Source of the DNA: Nocardioides marinus
GTDB taxonomy: Bacteria > Pseudomonadota > Alphaproteobacteria > Rhodobacterales > Rhodobacteraceae
Direction: 5' to 3'
DNA: 64,000 nucleotides
Assembly (NCBI GenBank): GCA_019801415.1
Contig: JAHVJD010000002.1
Location: 310,001-374,000 of the forward strand
Below, piece by piece: positions 30,287 through 41,390 of this stretch. Position 1 is the stretch's first letter. Each line of letters begins with the position of its first letter. The notes under the pieces were generated by a model, which was not told the DNA's origin, did no database searches, and was given only the letters and a program-made list of their open reading frames with translations. The position numbers and the translations under genes were made by a program.

Positions 30287-30790
30287 TCAAAAAGCCTCCC
30301 AGATGCAGGATGCCCCGTCGGGCCGATACACCTCGAAGAACTGTGTGACCGTGGCGTCCTGCAGGCCAAAGGGCAGCGGCCGGTCCGCCAGCGAGATCAC
30401 CACCCGTGCAGGCCGCACGCCCTCGGCCGCCAGGTAGGGCAGCGCCAGGTCCGCGCAGAGGTGGTCCATGTCGGGCGCGGCCTGTTCATGGCTGACGCTG
30501 CCGCCCTCGCGAGCGATCTGGGGGGCCACGAAGCGAAAACGCGCCCAGGTCTCGCCCTGGCTGTCATCCAGAAGCACCTCGGCAAGGCGCACCTGCTGGC
30601 CGGAGGGCACGGACACTGCCATGGGTTCCACCGCGGCCAGTTCAGTGCTGGCACAACAGGCAACCGATAACGGGATGAGCGCTTTCAGATAACCGCAACC
30701 CCGGCCCCCGTCAGTTCGGGCTCCTCCGGCCAGGGTTGCAGGCGCTGCACGTAAAGCGCGCGCTGTGGGTATCTGGCTGACGCGGATCAT
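30287..30790 (-). CDS. DUF6497-like protein of Rhodobacteraceae
   Basis: The product is 167 residues. The start at 30790 shares an ATGA overlap with the upstream gene's stop, which supports it, although the first 30 residues are basic and the hydrophobic stretch LKALIPLSVACCASTELAAV comes only at about 35-55, like a late signal peptide. The conserved-looking part runs from VPSGQQVRLAEVLLDD through ARFRFVAPQIAREGGSV to PDGASCIWEAF at the end. I recall this family (DUF6497) from memory as Rhodobacteraceae-specific and uncharacterised. It is co-transcribed with the gene downstream of pccB. Confidence 0.65.
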   Translation of the reverse strand: MIRVSQIPTARALRAAPATLAGGARTDGGRGCGYLKALIPLSVACCASTELAAVEPMAVSVPSGQQVRLAEVLLDDSQGETWARFRFVAPQIAREGGSVSHEQAAPDMDHLCADLALPYLAAEGVRPARVVISLADRPLPFGLQDATVTQFFEVYRPDGASCIWEAF

Positions 30791-31215
30791 GGCGCTGATT
30801 CGTCCGTCTTGTCAATTTCCGCTGCAAATTTGTGCGCATTTTTCACGGTTGCGCCGGATTCGGAGCGATTCGTGTCCGGGCGAAACCCGGCGTGGCGCAG
30901 CCAGCGCGCGCGGTTGGCCGCGCTGTCCAGCACCTCGGCGATCCGTCCGGCGGCATTTGCGGGCACCTGCCCGGCCACCTGCCCGCCGGCACGCACCCGC
31001 AGTCCCGCCCCTGCTGCGGAGATTTCCACCGCGGGGGCAAACCCGCGCAGGGATTGCAGCGCGCGCCACATATCCTGTCGGATCTGATGCGCCAGGCGCA
31101 GCGGGTCGCCGCCCGGCAGCGTGGTCTCGGCCGCAAGGTCGAACCGCGCGGGCAGACGTCGCGACAGGGTCAGCGCGTCATCGGTGCGGGTGATATGCCA
31201 GGGGCTGCGGGGCAA
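30787..31215 (-). CDS. Hypothetical protein downstream of pccB
   Basis: The product is about 142 residues using the TTG at 31215, preceded by AGAGAGGG; the open frame continues upstream to 31326, but that part overlaps pccB and has no start signal. The sequence WHITRTDDALTLSRRLPARF followed by LRLAHQIRQDMWRALQSLRG looks conserved and soluble, and the last 30 residues are charged. I recognise no domain. The stop overlaps the start of the DUF6497-like gene by four bases. Its position immediately after pccB is one I recall in related genomes, but no role is known. Confidence 0.65.
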   Translation of the reverse strand: MPRSPWHITRTDDALTLSRRLPARFDLAAETTLPGGDPLRLAHQIRQDMWRALQSLRGFAPAVEISAAGAGLRVRAGGQVAGQVPANAAGRIAEVLDSAANRARWLRHAGFRPDTNRSESGATVKNAHKFAAEIDKTDESAP

Positions 31216-31295
31216 GGAGGAGACCCTCTCTTCATCTTTCCGAAAAATACTCTCGGGGGTGCGGGGGCAGACAGCCCCCGCTGCAACAGCCGCAA

Positions 31296-32828
<1,533 letters not shown>

Positions 32829-32899
32829 GGCATGTCCCCTGTCAGTTTCTGCGCGATCCTAACGCGGGTGCAGCGCCGACCAAAGGGGTTTGTGGCAAA

Positions 32900-32918
32900 T
32901 TTGCAAATCGTTTGCATA
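32900..32918. promoter_or_regulatory. Candidate PccR binding site in the pccB promoter region
   Basis: TTTGCAAA (32900-32907) is followed after TCG by TTTGCATA (32911-32918). From memory, PccR of Rhodobacter sphaeroides recognises TTTGCAAA-type sequences near pccB. The site is 72 bases upstream of the pccB start and about 110 bases before the divergent MFS gene, so it could control both. Confidence 0.6.
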
Positions 32919-33025
32919 TCGCAACTGAATAACTGCGAACCAGCAAATATCCTGAATTTTCGCACAGGCCCGCCGCGCAGCTTGCGCGATAGACAAAACC
33001 GCAGAAGCGGGATACAGGAAATGGT

Positions 33026-34237
33026 ATGTCAGCATACAATTCCAGCGCGGCCAGCCAGCGCACGCCGCCCCGCATTTTCACTTTGATCCTGTTGGCGGGG
33101 CTTTCGGCCCTCGGCATGAACATCCACCTGCCCTCGCTGCCCAGCATGACCGAGTATTTCCAGACCGATTACCGGCTGATGCAGCTGTCGGTGGCGCTGT
33201 ATCTGGCGGGCAACGCGGTGGTGCAGATCCTGGTCGGACCGATCTCGGACCAGATGGGGCGGCGGCCGGTGATCATGGGCAGCATCGTGCTGTTCCTGCT
33301 GGCCACGCTGGGCTGCATCTATGCGCCCACGGCCGAGATCTTCCTCATGTTCCGCATTGCCCAGACCGCGGTTGCGGCCACCATGGTGCTGAGCCGCGCG
33401 GCGGTGCGCGACATGTTTGACACCGACCAGGCCGCCAGCATGATCGGCTATGTCACCATGGGGATGGCGGTCGTGCCGATGCTGGGCCCGGCGATCGGCG
33501 GGTTTCTCGACCAGTGGCTGGGCTGGCAGGCCAATTTCTGGCTGCTGTTCCTCGTCGCCGCTGCCACGCTGGCGATCACCTTCGTGGACTTCGGCGAAAC
33601 CGCGGGGCGCAGCGGCAAGACGCTGCTGGCGCAGTTCCGCGAATATCCCGAGCTGCTGCGCTCGCCGCGGTTCTGGGGCTACTCGCTGGCCTCCGGCCTC
33701 GCCTCGGGGGCGTTCTTTGCCTACCTCGGCGGCGCGCCCTTTGTCGGCACCCAGATCTACGGGCTGAGCGCCGCTGCGCTGGGGGTCTGGTTCGCGGCAC
33801 CGGCGGTCGGCTATTTTGTCGGCAATTTCATCTCGGGGCGGTTTTCCACCCGCATCGGGGTCAACCGCATGGTGCTGTGGGGGTGCCTGATCAACGGCGG
33901 CGGCGTCCTGCTGTCGTTGATGATCGCCCTTGCAGGCGCTGACAGCGTTTATTCCTTCTTCGGGCTGATGTGCTTTGTCGGCCTTGGCAACGGCATGTCG
34001 ATCCCCAATGCCACCGCCGGCGCGATCTCGGTGCGGCCGCATCTGGCGGGGACCGCCTCGGGCCTCAGCGGCGCCATCATGATCGGCGCCGGCGCGGCTC
34101 TCAGCGCCTTTGCCGGCTGGCTGCTGGTGCCCGGCTCCACCGCGGTGCCGCTGCTGACCATCATGTTCGTCACCGCGATGTGCGGCCTGGCCGCGATCCT
34201 GCTGGTGGTTCTGCGGGAGCGGCAGATCCGCGCATAG
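33026..34237 (+). CDS. Bcr/CflA-type multidrug efflux MFS transporter
   Basis: The product is 403 residues with about twelve transmembrane helices. The N-terminal half has the Bcr/CflA features: NIHLPSLPSMTEYFQTD after TM1, the MFS loop GPISDQMGRRPV, and LSRAAVRDMFDTDQAASMIG. It probably exports small molecules by proton antiport; the substrate is unknown. It sits between pccB and pccR, in the same direction as pccR and 76 bases before it, and shares the upstream intergenic region that contains the candidate PccR site. This may tie its expression to propionate metabolism. Confidence 0.88.
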   Translation: MSAYNSSAASQRTPPRIFTLILLAGLSALGMNIHLPSLPSMTEYFQTDYRLMQLSVALYLAGNAVVQILVGPISDQMGRRPVIMGSIVLFLLATLGCIYAPTAEIFLMFRIAQTAVAATMVLSRAAVRDMFDTDQAASMIGYVTMGMAVVPMLGPAIGGFLDQWLGWQANFWLLFLVAAATLAITFVDFGETAGRSGKTLLAQFREYPELLRSPRFWGYSLASGLASGAFFAYLGGAPFVGTQIYGLSAAALGVWFAAPAVGYFVGNFISGRFSTRIGVNRMVLWGCLINGGGVLLSLMIALAGADSVYSFFGLMCFVGLGNGMSIPNATAGAISVRPHLAGTASGLSGAIMIGAGAALSAFAGWLLVPGSTAVPLLTIMFVTAMCGLAAILLVVLRERQIRA

Positions 34238-34265
34238 GCCAATCTGCAGACTTGCCGCGGCTGAC

Positions 34266-34310
34266 TTTGCAATTATACCATTGCGGGGAAATGGATTTGC
34301 AAAGGCTTGC
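34266..34310 (+). promoter_or_regulatory. Candidate PccR autoregulatory sites before pccR
   Basis: TTTGCAAT (34266-34273) and TTTGCAAA (34296-34303), the latter followed after GGC by TTGC (34307-34310), lie directly upstream of the pccR ATG at 34314. The second site overlaps the ribosome-binding region, so binding there would block transcription or translation start. The match to the pccB-side site supports a shared regulator. Confidence 0.5.
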
Positions 34311-34313
34311 CTC

Positions 34314-35702
34314 ATGGCCACTCAGAAACTTTACGCTGGCGCCAAGCTGCGCGAAATGCGCCAGAGACTGGAGCTGACACAAAAGGATTTCGCAGCAAAA
34401 TTAGGGGTTTCCCTTCCTTACCTAAACCAGATGGAGAACAACAACCGCCCGGTTTCGACCACGGTGGTTCTGGCGCTGGCGCAGGAATTCGGCATGGATG
34501 TGACCGAGCTGAACGCGGGCGACAGCGAGCGCCTGGTCAGCGACATGCGCGAGGCAATGGCGGATCCGGTGTTCGCCGATGATGCGCCGCCGCTGGCCGA
34601 TCTGCGGCTGACCGCCTCGAACGCGCCGGCGCTGGCGCGGGCCTTTCTGACCCTGCACCGCGCCTACCGGCAGACGCATGAACGGCTGGCCTCGCTGGAT
34701 GAAGCGCTGGGGCGCGAGGATGCGCGCATCCAGGCCTCCCCGTGGGAGGAGGTGCGCGATTTCTTCCACTACTGCGACAACTACATCGACGCGGTGGACC
34801 ACGCGGCGGAGCATTTCGCAGCCACCGGTGACATCCGCGCCGCGGCGCTGGCGGAGCTGGAACGGGCCGGTGTGAGCGTGCGCCAGAGCGAGATCGAAGG
34901 CCTGCGCCACTTTGATGCCGAGGCGGGCGTGCTGCATCTGTCGAACCGCTCGGCGCCGCAAACGCAGCTGTTCCAGATGCTGTTGCAGGTGGCGCTGCTG
35001 CGGCAAAACACGCTGCTGGAAGCGACGCTGGATTTTGCCAAGTTCCAGAGCGAGGAAGCCCGCGCGATCGCCAAGATCGGACTGGCGAATTATTTCGCCG
35101 GCGCGGCGCTGATGCCCTATACCCGGTTCCTCGAAGCCGCCCAATCCTGCCGCCACGACCTGGAGCTGCTGGCGATCCGCTTTGGCGCCTCGATCGAGCA
35201 GGTGGCGCACCGGCTGTCGACGTTGCAGCGGCCCGGTGCCAAGGGGGTGCCGTTCTTCTTCGTGCGGGTTGACCAGGCCGGCACCATCACCAAGCGACAC
35301 TCGGCCACGCGGCTGCAATTCGCCCGTTTCGGCGGCGCCTGCCCCCTGTGGAACGTGCACCGCGCATTCGAGACCCCGGGGCGCTTCCTGCGGCAGCTGG
35401 CCGAGACGCCGGACGGGGTGCGTTACATCTCGCTGGCACGGGATGTTTCCAAGCCCGGCGGCTCCTTCGGAGCGCCGGTGCGCCGCTATGCCATCTCCCT
35501 GGGCTGCGAGGTGCGCCACGCGGATGCGCTGGTCTATGCCGACGGGCTGGATGTGAGCCAGGACAGCGCCTATGAGCCGATCGGCATTTCCTGCCGCATC
35601 TGCGAGCGCAAGGATTGCCACCAGCGTTCAGTGCCGCCGCTGGAGCGGCGACTGACCATCAACACCGACCAACGCGGCGTGCTGCCCTATGAGGTGAGCT
35701 GA
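34314..35702 (+). CDS. pccR: Short-chain acyl-CoA regulator PccR (ScfR family)
   Basis: The product is 462 residues from the ATG at 34314; an in-frame TTG at 34281 is unlikely. The N-terminus is an XRE-type helix-turn-helix (GAKLREMRQRLELTQKDFAA, VSLPYLNQMENN), the middle is an ImmA/IrrE-like region without an intact protease site, and the C-terminal domain has the cysteine-containing ISCRICERKDCHQRSVPP that marks this family. In Rhodobacter sphaeroides PccR activates pccB when propionyl-CoA is present. Here it is separated from pccB by an MFS gene. TTTGCAAA sites lie just upstream. Confidence 0.9.
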   Translation: MATQKLYAGAKLREMRQRLELTQKDFAAKLGVSLPYLNQMENNNRPVSTTVVLALAQEFGMDVTELNAGDSERLVSDMREAMADPVFADDAPPLADLRLTASNAPALARAFLTLHRAYRQTHERLASLDEALGREDARIQASPWEEVRDFFHYCDNYIDAVDHAAEHFAATGDIRAAALAELERAGVSVRQSEIEGLRHFDAEAGVLHLSNRSAPQTQLFQMLLQVALLRQNTLLEATLDFAKFQSEEARAIAKIGLANYFAGAALMPYTRFLEAAQSCRHDLELLAIRFGASIEQVAHRLSTLQRPGAKGVPFFFVRVDQAGTITKRHSATRLQFARFGGACPLWNVHRAFETPGRFLRQLAETPDGVRYISLARDVSKPGGSFGAPVRRYAISLGCEVRHADALVYADGLDVSQDSAYEPIGISCRICERKDCHQRSVPPLERRLTINTDQRGVLPYEVS

Positions 35703-35717
35703 CCCCTGAACGAAAAA

Positions 35718-35736
35718 GCGGGCCATCAAGGCCCGC
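35718..35736 (-). terminator. Intrinsic terminator between pccR and an 87-residue gene
   Basis: The stem GCGGGCC/GGCCCGC (35718-35724 with 35730-35736) has loop ATCAA. On the minus strand TTTTTCG follows, so it should end the transcript of the gene at 35830-36093. It also lies 16 bases past the pccR stop and may help stop that transcript. Confidence 0.8.
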
Positions 35737-35829
35737 TACAGCACCAAAGGCGCCAGTGAAAACTTGGGAACGGCGGCGGCATGCCCCCTGCACATGACCC
35801 CAGTACCGGGCCGCTCGCCCCCCCCGTGG

Positions 35830-36093
35830 TCAGCCGCGCAGGCGACCGAAAATCTGGGTGACCAGCGACGGCTTGACGGCGGCATTGGCAGCCACGTTGC
35901 GCTGCGGCTTCGGCGCGCTGGCCCAGATACGGCTGCGGCTGGCGGCCTCCTGATGCTCGCGCTCGACCTCGGGATGCGAGACCTCCTCTGCGGTGAGGAT
36001 CGCACGCACCGCGGCCAGGATTTCCGCGTCGGTGGTTTCGACACTCTTGCCCTGGATCTCCTGCACGGCACCGGCTTGATAAGACTGTTCCAT
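35830..36093 (-). CDS. Small hypothetical protein
   Basis: The product is 87 residues from the ATG at 36093, with AGGAGA a few bases upstream. It is soluble and charged, with a helical middle (TDAEILAAVRAILTAEEVSH) and a basic C-terminus ending TQIFGRLRG. No domain is recognised. It has its own terminator (35718-35736) and faces pccR, so it is a single-gene unit. The good ribosome site and terminator support it being real. Confidence 0.7.
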   Translation of the reverse strand: MEQSYQAGAVQEIQGKSVETTDAEILAAVRAILTAEEVSHPEVEREHQEAASRSRIWASAPKPQRNVAANAAVKPSLVTQIFGRLRG

Positions 36094-36325
36094 CTAAGGT
36101 CTCCTTGGCTTGGTCCGCGAATGCTGTGGCATGGCGGCCCATCGCGTCACTTCAATTCAAATTTAACCTATTCGCCGGGAAAGCGGTGGATTTACCTCGA
36201 ATTTGCCGAAATTACCCGGAAACAGGCCAAAAACCGGAAACAATAGCGCCGCTTGCAGACATTGTTGCCCGACCGGCGGCGACGCGGCGAGAATCACCGC
36301 CCCTGCCCCTGGCATTCGGCACGAA

Positions 36326-36350
36326 AAAGGGGCGCCCGAGACGCCCCTTT
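36326..36350 (-). terminator. Intrinsic terminator of betA
   Basis: AAAGGGGCG (36326-36334) pairs perfectly with CGCCCCTTT (36342-36350) around CCCGAGA. The minus strand continues with a T-run. It is 30 bases past the betA stop. Confidence 0.85.
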
Positions 36351-36380
36351 CTGCCAATTGCAATCCGGGCCTTCCCGGTT

Positions 36381-38036
36381 TCAGCGTTGCGCGGTCTGCC
36401 AGTTCGGGTGGAACCACGGCTCGGCGTTCGAGGCCGGCAGGCGGCGGCCCAGGATATGATCCGAGGCTTTCTCGCCGGTCATGATGGACGGGCCGTTGAG
36501 GTTGCCGTTGGTGATGCGCGGGAAGATCGAACTGTCGGCCACCCGCAGCCCGTCGACGCCGATCACCCGGCATTCGGGATCGACCACGGACATCTGGTCA
36601 TCCACCGCGCCCATCTTGCAGGTGCCGCAGGGGTGATAGGCGCTCTCGGCGTGCTCGCGGATGAAGGCGTCGATCTCGTCGTCGGTCTGCACGTCGGCAC
36701 CCGGCTGGATCTCGTGCTTGACGAAGGGCTTCATCGCCTCCTGTGCAAAGACCTCTCGGGTCAGGCGCACGCATTTGCGGAAATCGATCCAGTCCTGCTC
36801 GGTGGACATGTAGTTGAACAGGATGTTCGGGGCATCCTTGGGGTCGCTGGAGGCCAGCGTGACATGCCCGCGCGAGGGCGAGCGCATCGGGCCGACGTGA
36901 ACCTGGAAACCATGCCCTTCGGCGGCCGCCTGGCCATCGTAGCGCACCGCGATGGGCAGGAAGTGGTACTGGATGTCCGGGTAGTCCACGCCCTTGTCCG
37001 AGCGGATGAAGGCGGCGCTTTCGAACTGGTTGGAGGCGCCAAGGCCGGTCTTGGTGAACAGCCACTGCGCCCCGACCCAGGCCTTGCCGAAGAGGTTCCA
37101 GTATTTGTAGAGCGTGATCGGCTGCTTGGAGGCGAACTGGAAATAGAATTCCAGGTGGTCCTGCAGGTTCTGGCCGACACCGGGGCGATCGGCAACCACG
37201 TCGATCCCGTGTTCCGCCAGATGCGCCGCCGGGCCGATGCCGGAGAGCATCAGCAGCTTGGGCGAGTTCAGCGAGGAGGCCGCGAGGATCACCTCGACAT
37301 TCGCGCGGATCACTTCGACCTTGCCACCGCGCTCCACCTCGACGCCCACGGCGCGGCCGTCCTCGATCACCACCTTGCGGGCGAAGGCGCGGATCAGGTC
37401 GCAGTTGTCCCGCTTCAGTGCGGGCTTCAGATAGGCGTTGGCGGCAGACCAGCGGCGGCCCTTGTAGACCGTCATCTCCATCGGGCCGAAGCCCTCCTGC
37501 TGCTCGCCATTGTAGTCCTTGGTCACCGGGTAGCCCGCCTGCGCCCCGGCCTTGACGAAGGCGTCATGCAGCGGGTTGTCGCGCGGGCCGCGGGTGACAT
37601 GCAGCGGGCCGTCCTTGCCGCGCCAGTCCGGGTCGCCGCCATGGCCGTTGCCGTCCCAGGTTTCCATGCGTTTGAAATAGGGCAGCACATCGGCATAGGA
37701 CCAGCCCGCGGCGCCCGACTCGGCCCAGTGGTTGTAGTCGCCCGCATGGCCGCGCACATAGACCATGCCGTTGATCGAGGAGGAGCCGCCGATCACCTTG
37801 CCGCGCGGGCAGACCAGCTCGCGCCCGCCCAGATGCGGTTCGGGCTGGGATTTGTAACCCCAGTCATAAAGCGGCATGTTCATCGGGTAGCTGAGCGCGC
37901 CCGGCATCTGGATGAACGGCCCGACATCTGTGCCGCCGTGTTCGATCACCAGCACAGATTTTCCGGCCTCGCTGAGCCGGTAGGCCATCGCACAGCCGGC
38001 TGACCCGGCACCGACAATCACGTAATCCGCGTTCAT
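36381..38036 (-). CDS. betA: Choline dehydrogenase
   Basis: The product is 551 residues, a GMC-family flavoprotein that oxidises choline to betaine aldehyde. The FAD-binding Rossmann motif [21 protein letters not shown] is at the N-terminus. GMC signature 1 lies near [18 protein letters not shown], signature 2 near [20 protein letters not shown], and the catalytic His region is [10 protein letters not shown] near residue 470. It lies downstream of betB on the same strand with a 210-base gap that contains the betB terminator. Confidence 0.95.
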   Translation of the reverse strand: MNADYVIVGAGSAGCAMAYRLSEAGKSVLVIEHGGTDVGPFIQMPGALSYPMNMPLYDWGYKSQPEPHLGGRELVCPRGKVIGGSSSINGMVYVRGHAGDYNHWAESGAAGWSYADVLPYFKRMETWDGNGHGGDPDWRGKDGPLHVTRGPRDNPLHDAFVKAGAQAGYPVTKDYNGEQQEGFGPMEMTVYKGRRWSAANAYLKPALKRDNCDLIRAFARKVVIEDGRAVGVEVERGGKVEVIRANVEVILAASSLNSPKLLMLSGIGPAAHLAEHGIDVVADRPGVGQNLQDHLEFYFQFASKQPITLYKYWNLFGKAWVGAQWLFTKTGLGASNQFESAAFIRSDKGVDYPDIQYHFLPIAVRYDGQAAAEGHGFQVHVGPMRSPSRGHVTLASSDPKDAPNILFNYMSTEQDWIDFRKCVRLTREVFAQEAMKPFVKHEIQPGADVQTDDEIDAFIREHAESAYHPCGTCKMGAVDDQMSVVDPECRVIGVDGLRVADSSIFPRITNGNLNGPSIMTGEKASDHILGRRLPASNAEPWFHPNWQTAQR

Positions 38037-38195
38037 TTCTATTCTCCATTGCGGATTCGGGGTGGGTCAAGGATGCCTTCGGCACCGCGCCCTGGCGCGG
38101 CTTGTCCTTGAGGCATCCCGAATCTGCCTCATCGTTGTTGTGGTCTGCTGAGGACGCAAAGCGCCCTCAGCGACCTCTCGGCAAACCCTTCCCTC

Positions 38196-38246
38196 TTGCC
38201 CTTTTGGGCAACGGGGCGGGTGGGTGGGCGTTGCCCAAAAGGGCAA
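38196..38246 (-). terminator. Nested palindromes after betB
   Basis: Two 18-base arms (38196-38213 and 38229-38246) are exact reverse complements. Each contains its own palindrome, TTGCCC-TTTT-GGGCAA and TTGCCC-AAAA-GGGCAA. The betB stop codon directly follows at 38247. The element probably ends the betB transcript or attenuates read-through into betA. Confidence 0.65.
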
Positions 38247-39704
38247 TCAGAAGGCGGCTTCGACGTCGCCCATGCGGACGTAGACGGATTTCACCTGGCT
38301 GAAGTGCTTGATCGCCTCCTTCGAGTTCTCGCGACCGACGCCAGAAGCCTTCACACCGCCGAACGGCGCCTCAACCGGCGCGTCGTTGTAGGAGTTGATG
38401 AAGCAGCTGCCCGCCTCCAGCTGGCCGATCACCCGGTGGGCACGGGTGAAGTCGTTGGTGAACACCCCCGCGGACAGGCCGTATTCGGTGTCATTGGCGC
38501 GGGCGATCACCTCTTCCTCGGTGTCGAAGTCGAGAACCGACATGACCGGGCCAAAGATTTCCTCGCGGGCGATGGTCATGTCGTCGGTCACGTCGGCAAA
38601 GACGGTGGGCTCGATGTAGAAACCCGGCATGTCGGCACGCTTGCCGCCGCAGATCAGGCGCGCGCCTTCCGCCTTGCCCTTCTCGATGTAGCCGAGCACG
38701 ATGTTCATCTGGTTCTCGGACACCATCGGGCCAAAGTTGGTCGCCTCGTCCTGCGGATCGCCCAGCACGGCGTTGCCGGTGCGCTCGGCCAGGCGGGCGA
38801 GGAATTTTTCCTTGATGCCCTTCTGGACGAACACGCGGGTGCCGTTCGAACAGACCTGGCCGGAGGAATAGAAGTTGCCGTTGATGGCCCCGCCGACCGC
38901 GTTGTCGATGTCGGCGTCATCGAAGATGATCAGCGGCGACTTGCCGCCCAGCTCCATGGTGACATGCTTCATGCCGGCTGCAGCGGCGGCATAGACCTTC
39001 TTGCCGGTCGGCACCGAGCCGGTCAGCGAGACCTTGTCGACGCGCGGGTCGGTGACCAGCGCGCTGCCGACCTCGCCCATGCCCTGCACCACGTTGTAGA
39101 GACCTGCGGGCAGCCCGGCCTCATGCAGGATCTCGGCCACTTTCAGGGCACAGAGCGGCGTGGTCTCGGAGGGTTTGAACACCATCGAGTTGCCGCAGGC
39201 CAGTGCCGGTGCGCCTTTCCAGCAGGCGATCTGGGTCGGGTAGTTCCAGGCGCCGATGCCCACACACAGGCCCAGCGCCTCGCGCACGGTGTAGACCCAG
39301 TCCTCGCCCATCGGGATGTGCTCGCCGGTCAGCGAGCCTGCGAGACCACCGAAGTATTCGAGCGCATCGGCGCCGGAGGTCGCGTCAGCGACGAGGGTTT
39401 CCTGCAGCGGTTTGCCGGTGTCATAGGTTTCCAGCACCGACAGCTCGTGGTTGCGTTCGCGCATGATGTCTGCGGCGCGGCGCAGGATGCGGCCGCGTTC
39501 GGTGCCGGTCATCTTGGCCCATGCCTTTTGCGCTTCCTTGGCGGTGGACAGCGCCTGCTCAACAATGGCGGGCGTTGCGGCGTAGACGGTTGCGATCTGC
39601 TCACCCGTCGCGGCGTAGATCACCGGGATCGGGGTGCCGGCAGTGTCTTCGACATATTCGCCGTTGATGAAGTGGCTGGCCTTGGGCTGTGCGGGATGTG
39701 TCAT
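38247..39704 (-). CDS. betB: Betaine aldehyde dehydrogenase
   Basis: The product is 485 residues. It oxidises betaine aldehyde to glycine betaine with NAD(P). ALDH motifs are seen: the cofactor-contacting [20 protein letters not shown] region, the catalytic Glu in [10 protein letters not shown], and the nucleophilic Cys in [13 protein letters not shown]; the C-terminal [18 protein letters not shown] is typical of BetB. It is between betC and betA on the same strand, 57 bases after betC, with GGAGA before its start. Confidence 0.95.
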   Translation of the reverse strand: MTHPAQPKASHFINGEYVEDTAGTPIPVIYAATGEQIATVYAATPAIVEQALSTAKEAQKAWAKMTGTERGRILRRAADIMRERNHELSVLETYDTGKPLQETLVADATSGADALEYFGGLAGSLTGEHIPMGEDWVYTVREALGLCVGIGAWNYPTQIACWKGAPALACGNSMVFKPSETTPLCALKVAEILHEAGLPAGLYNVVQGMGEVGSALVTDPRVDKVSLTGSVPTGKKVYAAAAAGMKHVTMELGGKSPLIIFDDADIDNAVGGAINGNFYSSGQVCSNGTRVFVQKGIKEKFLARLAERTGNAVLGDPQDEATNFGPMVSENQMNIVLGYIEKGKAEGARLICGGKRADMPGFYIEPTVFADVTDDMTIAREEIFGPVMSVLDFDTEEEVIARANDTEYGLSAGVFTNDFTRAHRVIGQLEAGSCFINSYNDAPVEAPFGGVKASGVGRENSKEAIKHFSQVKSVYVRMGDVEAAF

Positions 39705-39761
39705 GTTGTGTGTCTCCAGCGGGGGTCTTCAGCAGGGGGAGATGCTGAACGGTTGCTAAGG

Positions 39762-41270
39762 TTATTCGCCGCGGGGAAAGCGTTTGCTTTCCTCCAGCGT
39801 GTTAAGATCCACGTGGTTGCGCATGTAGCGCTCCGAGGCCTTCTGCAGCGGCTGGTAGTCCCAGGGGTAGTAGCCGCCCTGGCGCAGCGCCTCGTAGACG
39901 ACCCAGCGGCGGGCCTGGCTGGCGCGCACCTCTGCGTCGAAGGTTTCCAGGTTCCAGCGGGCCTCGGACTTGGCGCGCAGGGTTTGCAGGGTCCCGGCAT
40001 GGGCCGGGTCCTCTGCGAGGTTGGTGAGCTCGTGCGGGTCGGCGTCCAGATCGAACAGCTGATCAGGGTCCAGCGCGCAGCGGTTGTACTTCCACTTGCC
40101 GTAGCGCAGGGACACCAGCGGCGCGTAGGACGCCTCGGCCGCGTATTCCATGGCGACGGGGGCGCTGCGCTCTGCGCCTTGCGCCAATGGCACGAGGTTG
40201 TGGCCATCGGTCCAGGGTTCGATCTCGCTCATGTCGACGCCTGCCAGCGCGCCCAGTGTCGGGGTGACGTCGATGGTCGACACCGGCGTGTCGATGCGCC
40301 CGGCGGGGAGATCGGGGGCGGAGATCATCAGCGGCACGCGGGAGGAGCCCTCGAAGAAGCTCATCTTGAACCAGAGGCCGCGCTCGCCCAGCATGTCGCC
40401 ATGGTCGGAGACGAACAGGATGATCGCCTCCTGCCGGGTGGTTTCCAGCACGTTCAGGATCTCGCCGATCTTGTCGTCGAGGTAGGAGATATTGGCGAAA
40501 TAGGCGCGGCGGGCGCGTTTGATGTGGTCTTCGGTGATGTCGAAGCTGCGCCAGTCGTTGGCGTCAAAAATGCGCTTGGAATGGTTGTCGTGCTCTTCGT
40601 AATCCATCGCCGGGACCTGCGGCAGCAGGTGCTCGCAATCCTCGTACAGATCCCAGTACTTGCGGCGCGCCACGTAGGGATCATGCGGGTGAGTGAAGCT
40701 GACGGTCAGCGCCCACGGGCGGTCGTCCAGCCCGCGCGACAGCTCATAGAGCTTGGCGGTGGCGTTGTAGGCGACCTCGTCATCGTATTCCATCTGGTTG
40801 GAGGTCTCGGCGACCCCTGCCCCGGTGACCGAGCCCATGTTGTGATACCACCAGTCGATGCGCTCACCCGGTTTGCGGTAATCCGGCGTCCAGCCGAAGT
40901 CGGCCGGGTAGATGTCGGTGGTCAGCCGGTCCTCGAAGCCGTGCAGCTGGTCGGGGCCGACGAAATGCATTTTGCCGCTGAGGCAGGTGTAATAGCCCGC
41001 GCGGCGCAGGTGGTGCGCGTAGGTGGGGATGTCGGAGCGGAATTCGGCGGCGTTGTCGTAGACGCCGGTGCGCGAGGGCAGCTGCCCCGACATGAAGGAG
41101 GCCCGGCCCGGCGCGCAGAGCGGCGACGCGGTATAGGCATTGGCAAAGCGGGTCGAGCGCGCCGCCAGCTTTTTCAGGTTCGGCGCGTGCAGCCAATCGG
41201 CGGGACCGTCGGGGAACAGGGTTCCGTTCAGCTGGTCGACCATCAGGATCAGGATATTCGGAGCACGCAT
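39762..41270 (-). CDS. betC: Choline sulfatase
   Basis: The product is 502 residues. It hydrolyses choline-O-sulfate to choline and sulfate in the cytoplasm. The sulfatase motif CAPGR (CxPxR type, Cys52 converted to formylglycine) lies in SPLCAPGRASFMSGQ, with metal-binding residues in ILILMVDQLNG and VSDHGDMLGERG. A C-terminal choline-sulfatase extension contains ARRWVVYEALRQGGYYPWDY. The formylglycine-generating enzyme is not encoded in the window; some choline sulfatases depend on it. AGAGAGG precedes the ATG. Confidence 0.95.
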   Translation of the reverse strand: MRAPNILILMVDQLNGTLFPDGPADWLHAPNLKKLAARSTRFANAYTASPLCAPGRASFMSGQLPSRTGVYDNAAEFRSDIPTYAHHLRRAGYYTCLSGKMHFVGPDQLHGFEDRLTTDIYPADFGWTPDYRKPGERIDWWYHNMGSVTGAGVAETSNQMEYDDEVAYNATAKLYELSRGLDDRPWALTVSFTHPHDPYVARRKYWDLYEDCEHLLPQVPAMDYEEHDNHSKRIFDANDWRSFDITEDHIKRARRAYFANISYLDDKIGEILNVLETTRQEAIILFVSDHGDMLGERGLWFKMSFFEGSSRVPLMISAPDLPAGRIDTPVSTIDVTPTLGALAGVDMSEIEPWTDGHNLVPLAQGAERSAPVAMEYAAEASYAPLVSLRYGKWKYNRCALDPDQLFDLDADPHELTNLAEDPAHAGTLQTLRAKSEARWNLETFDAEVRASQARRWVVYEALRQGGYYPWDYQPLQKASERYMRNHVDLNTLEESKRFPRGE

Positions 41271-41341
41271 TGCGGACCTCTCTAACCGGGCAGTTTCTGT
41301 AAAGGCGCCCGGCAGGCCCGAAGGCGCTGCCAGGCAGTGAA

Positions 41342-41377
41342 GGCCGCCCCCGTTATCGGGGAGACAGGGGGGCGGCC
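41342..41377 (-). terminator. GC hairpin between the BCCT gene and betC
   Basis: GGCCGCCCC (41342-41350) pairs with GGGGCGGCC (41369-41377) across an 18-base loop, 14 bases past the transporter stop. No U-run follows on the minus strand, so partial termination or an mRNA-stabilising role is possible. Confidence 0.45.
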
Positions 41378-41390
41378 AAAGTGAATGGCA

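Noticed and set aside
38196-41285. 1029-codon plus-strand ORF
   Set aside because: Antisense to both betB and betC, which carry clear catalytic motifs; long antisense frames are expected at this GC content.
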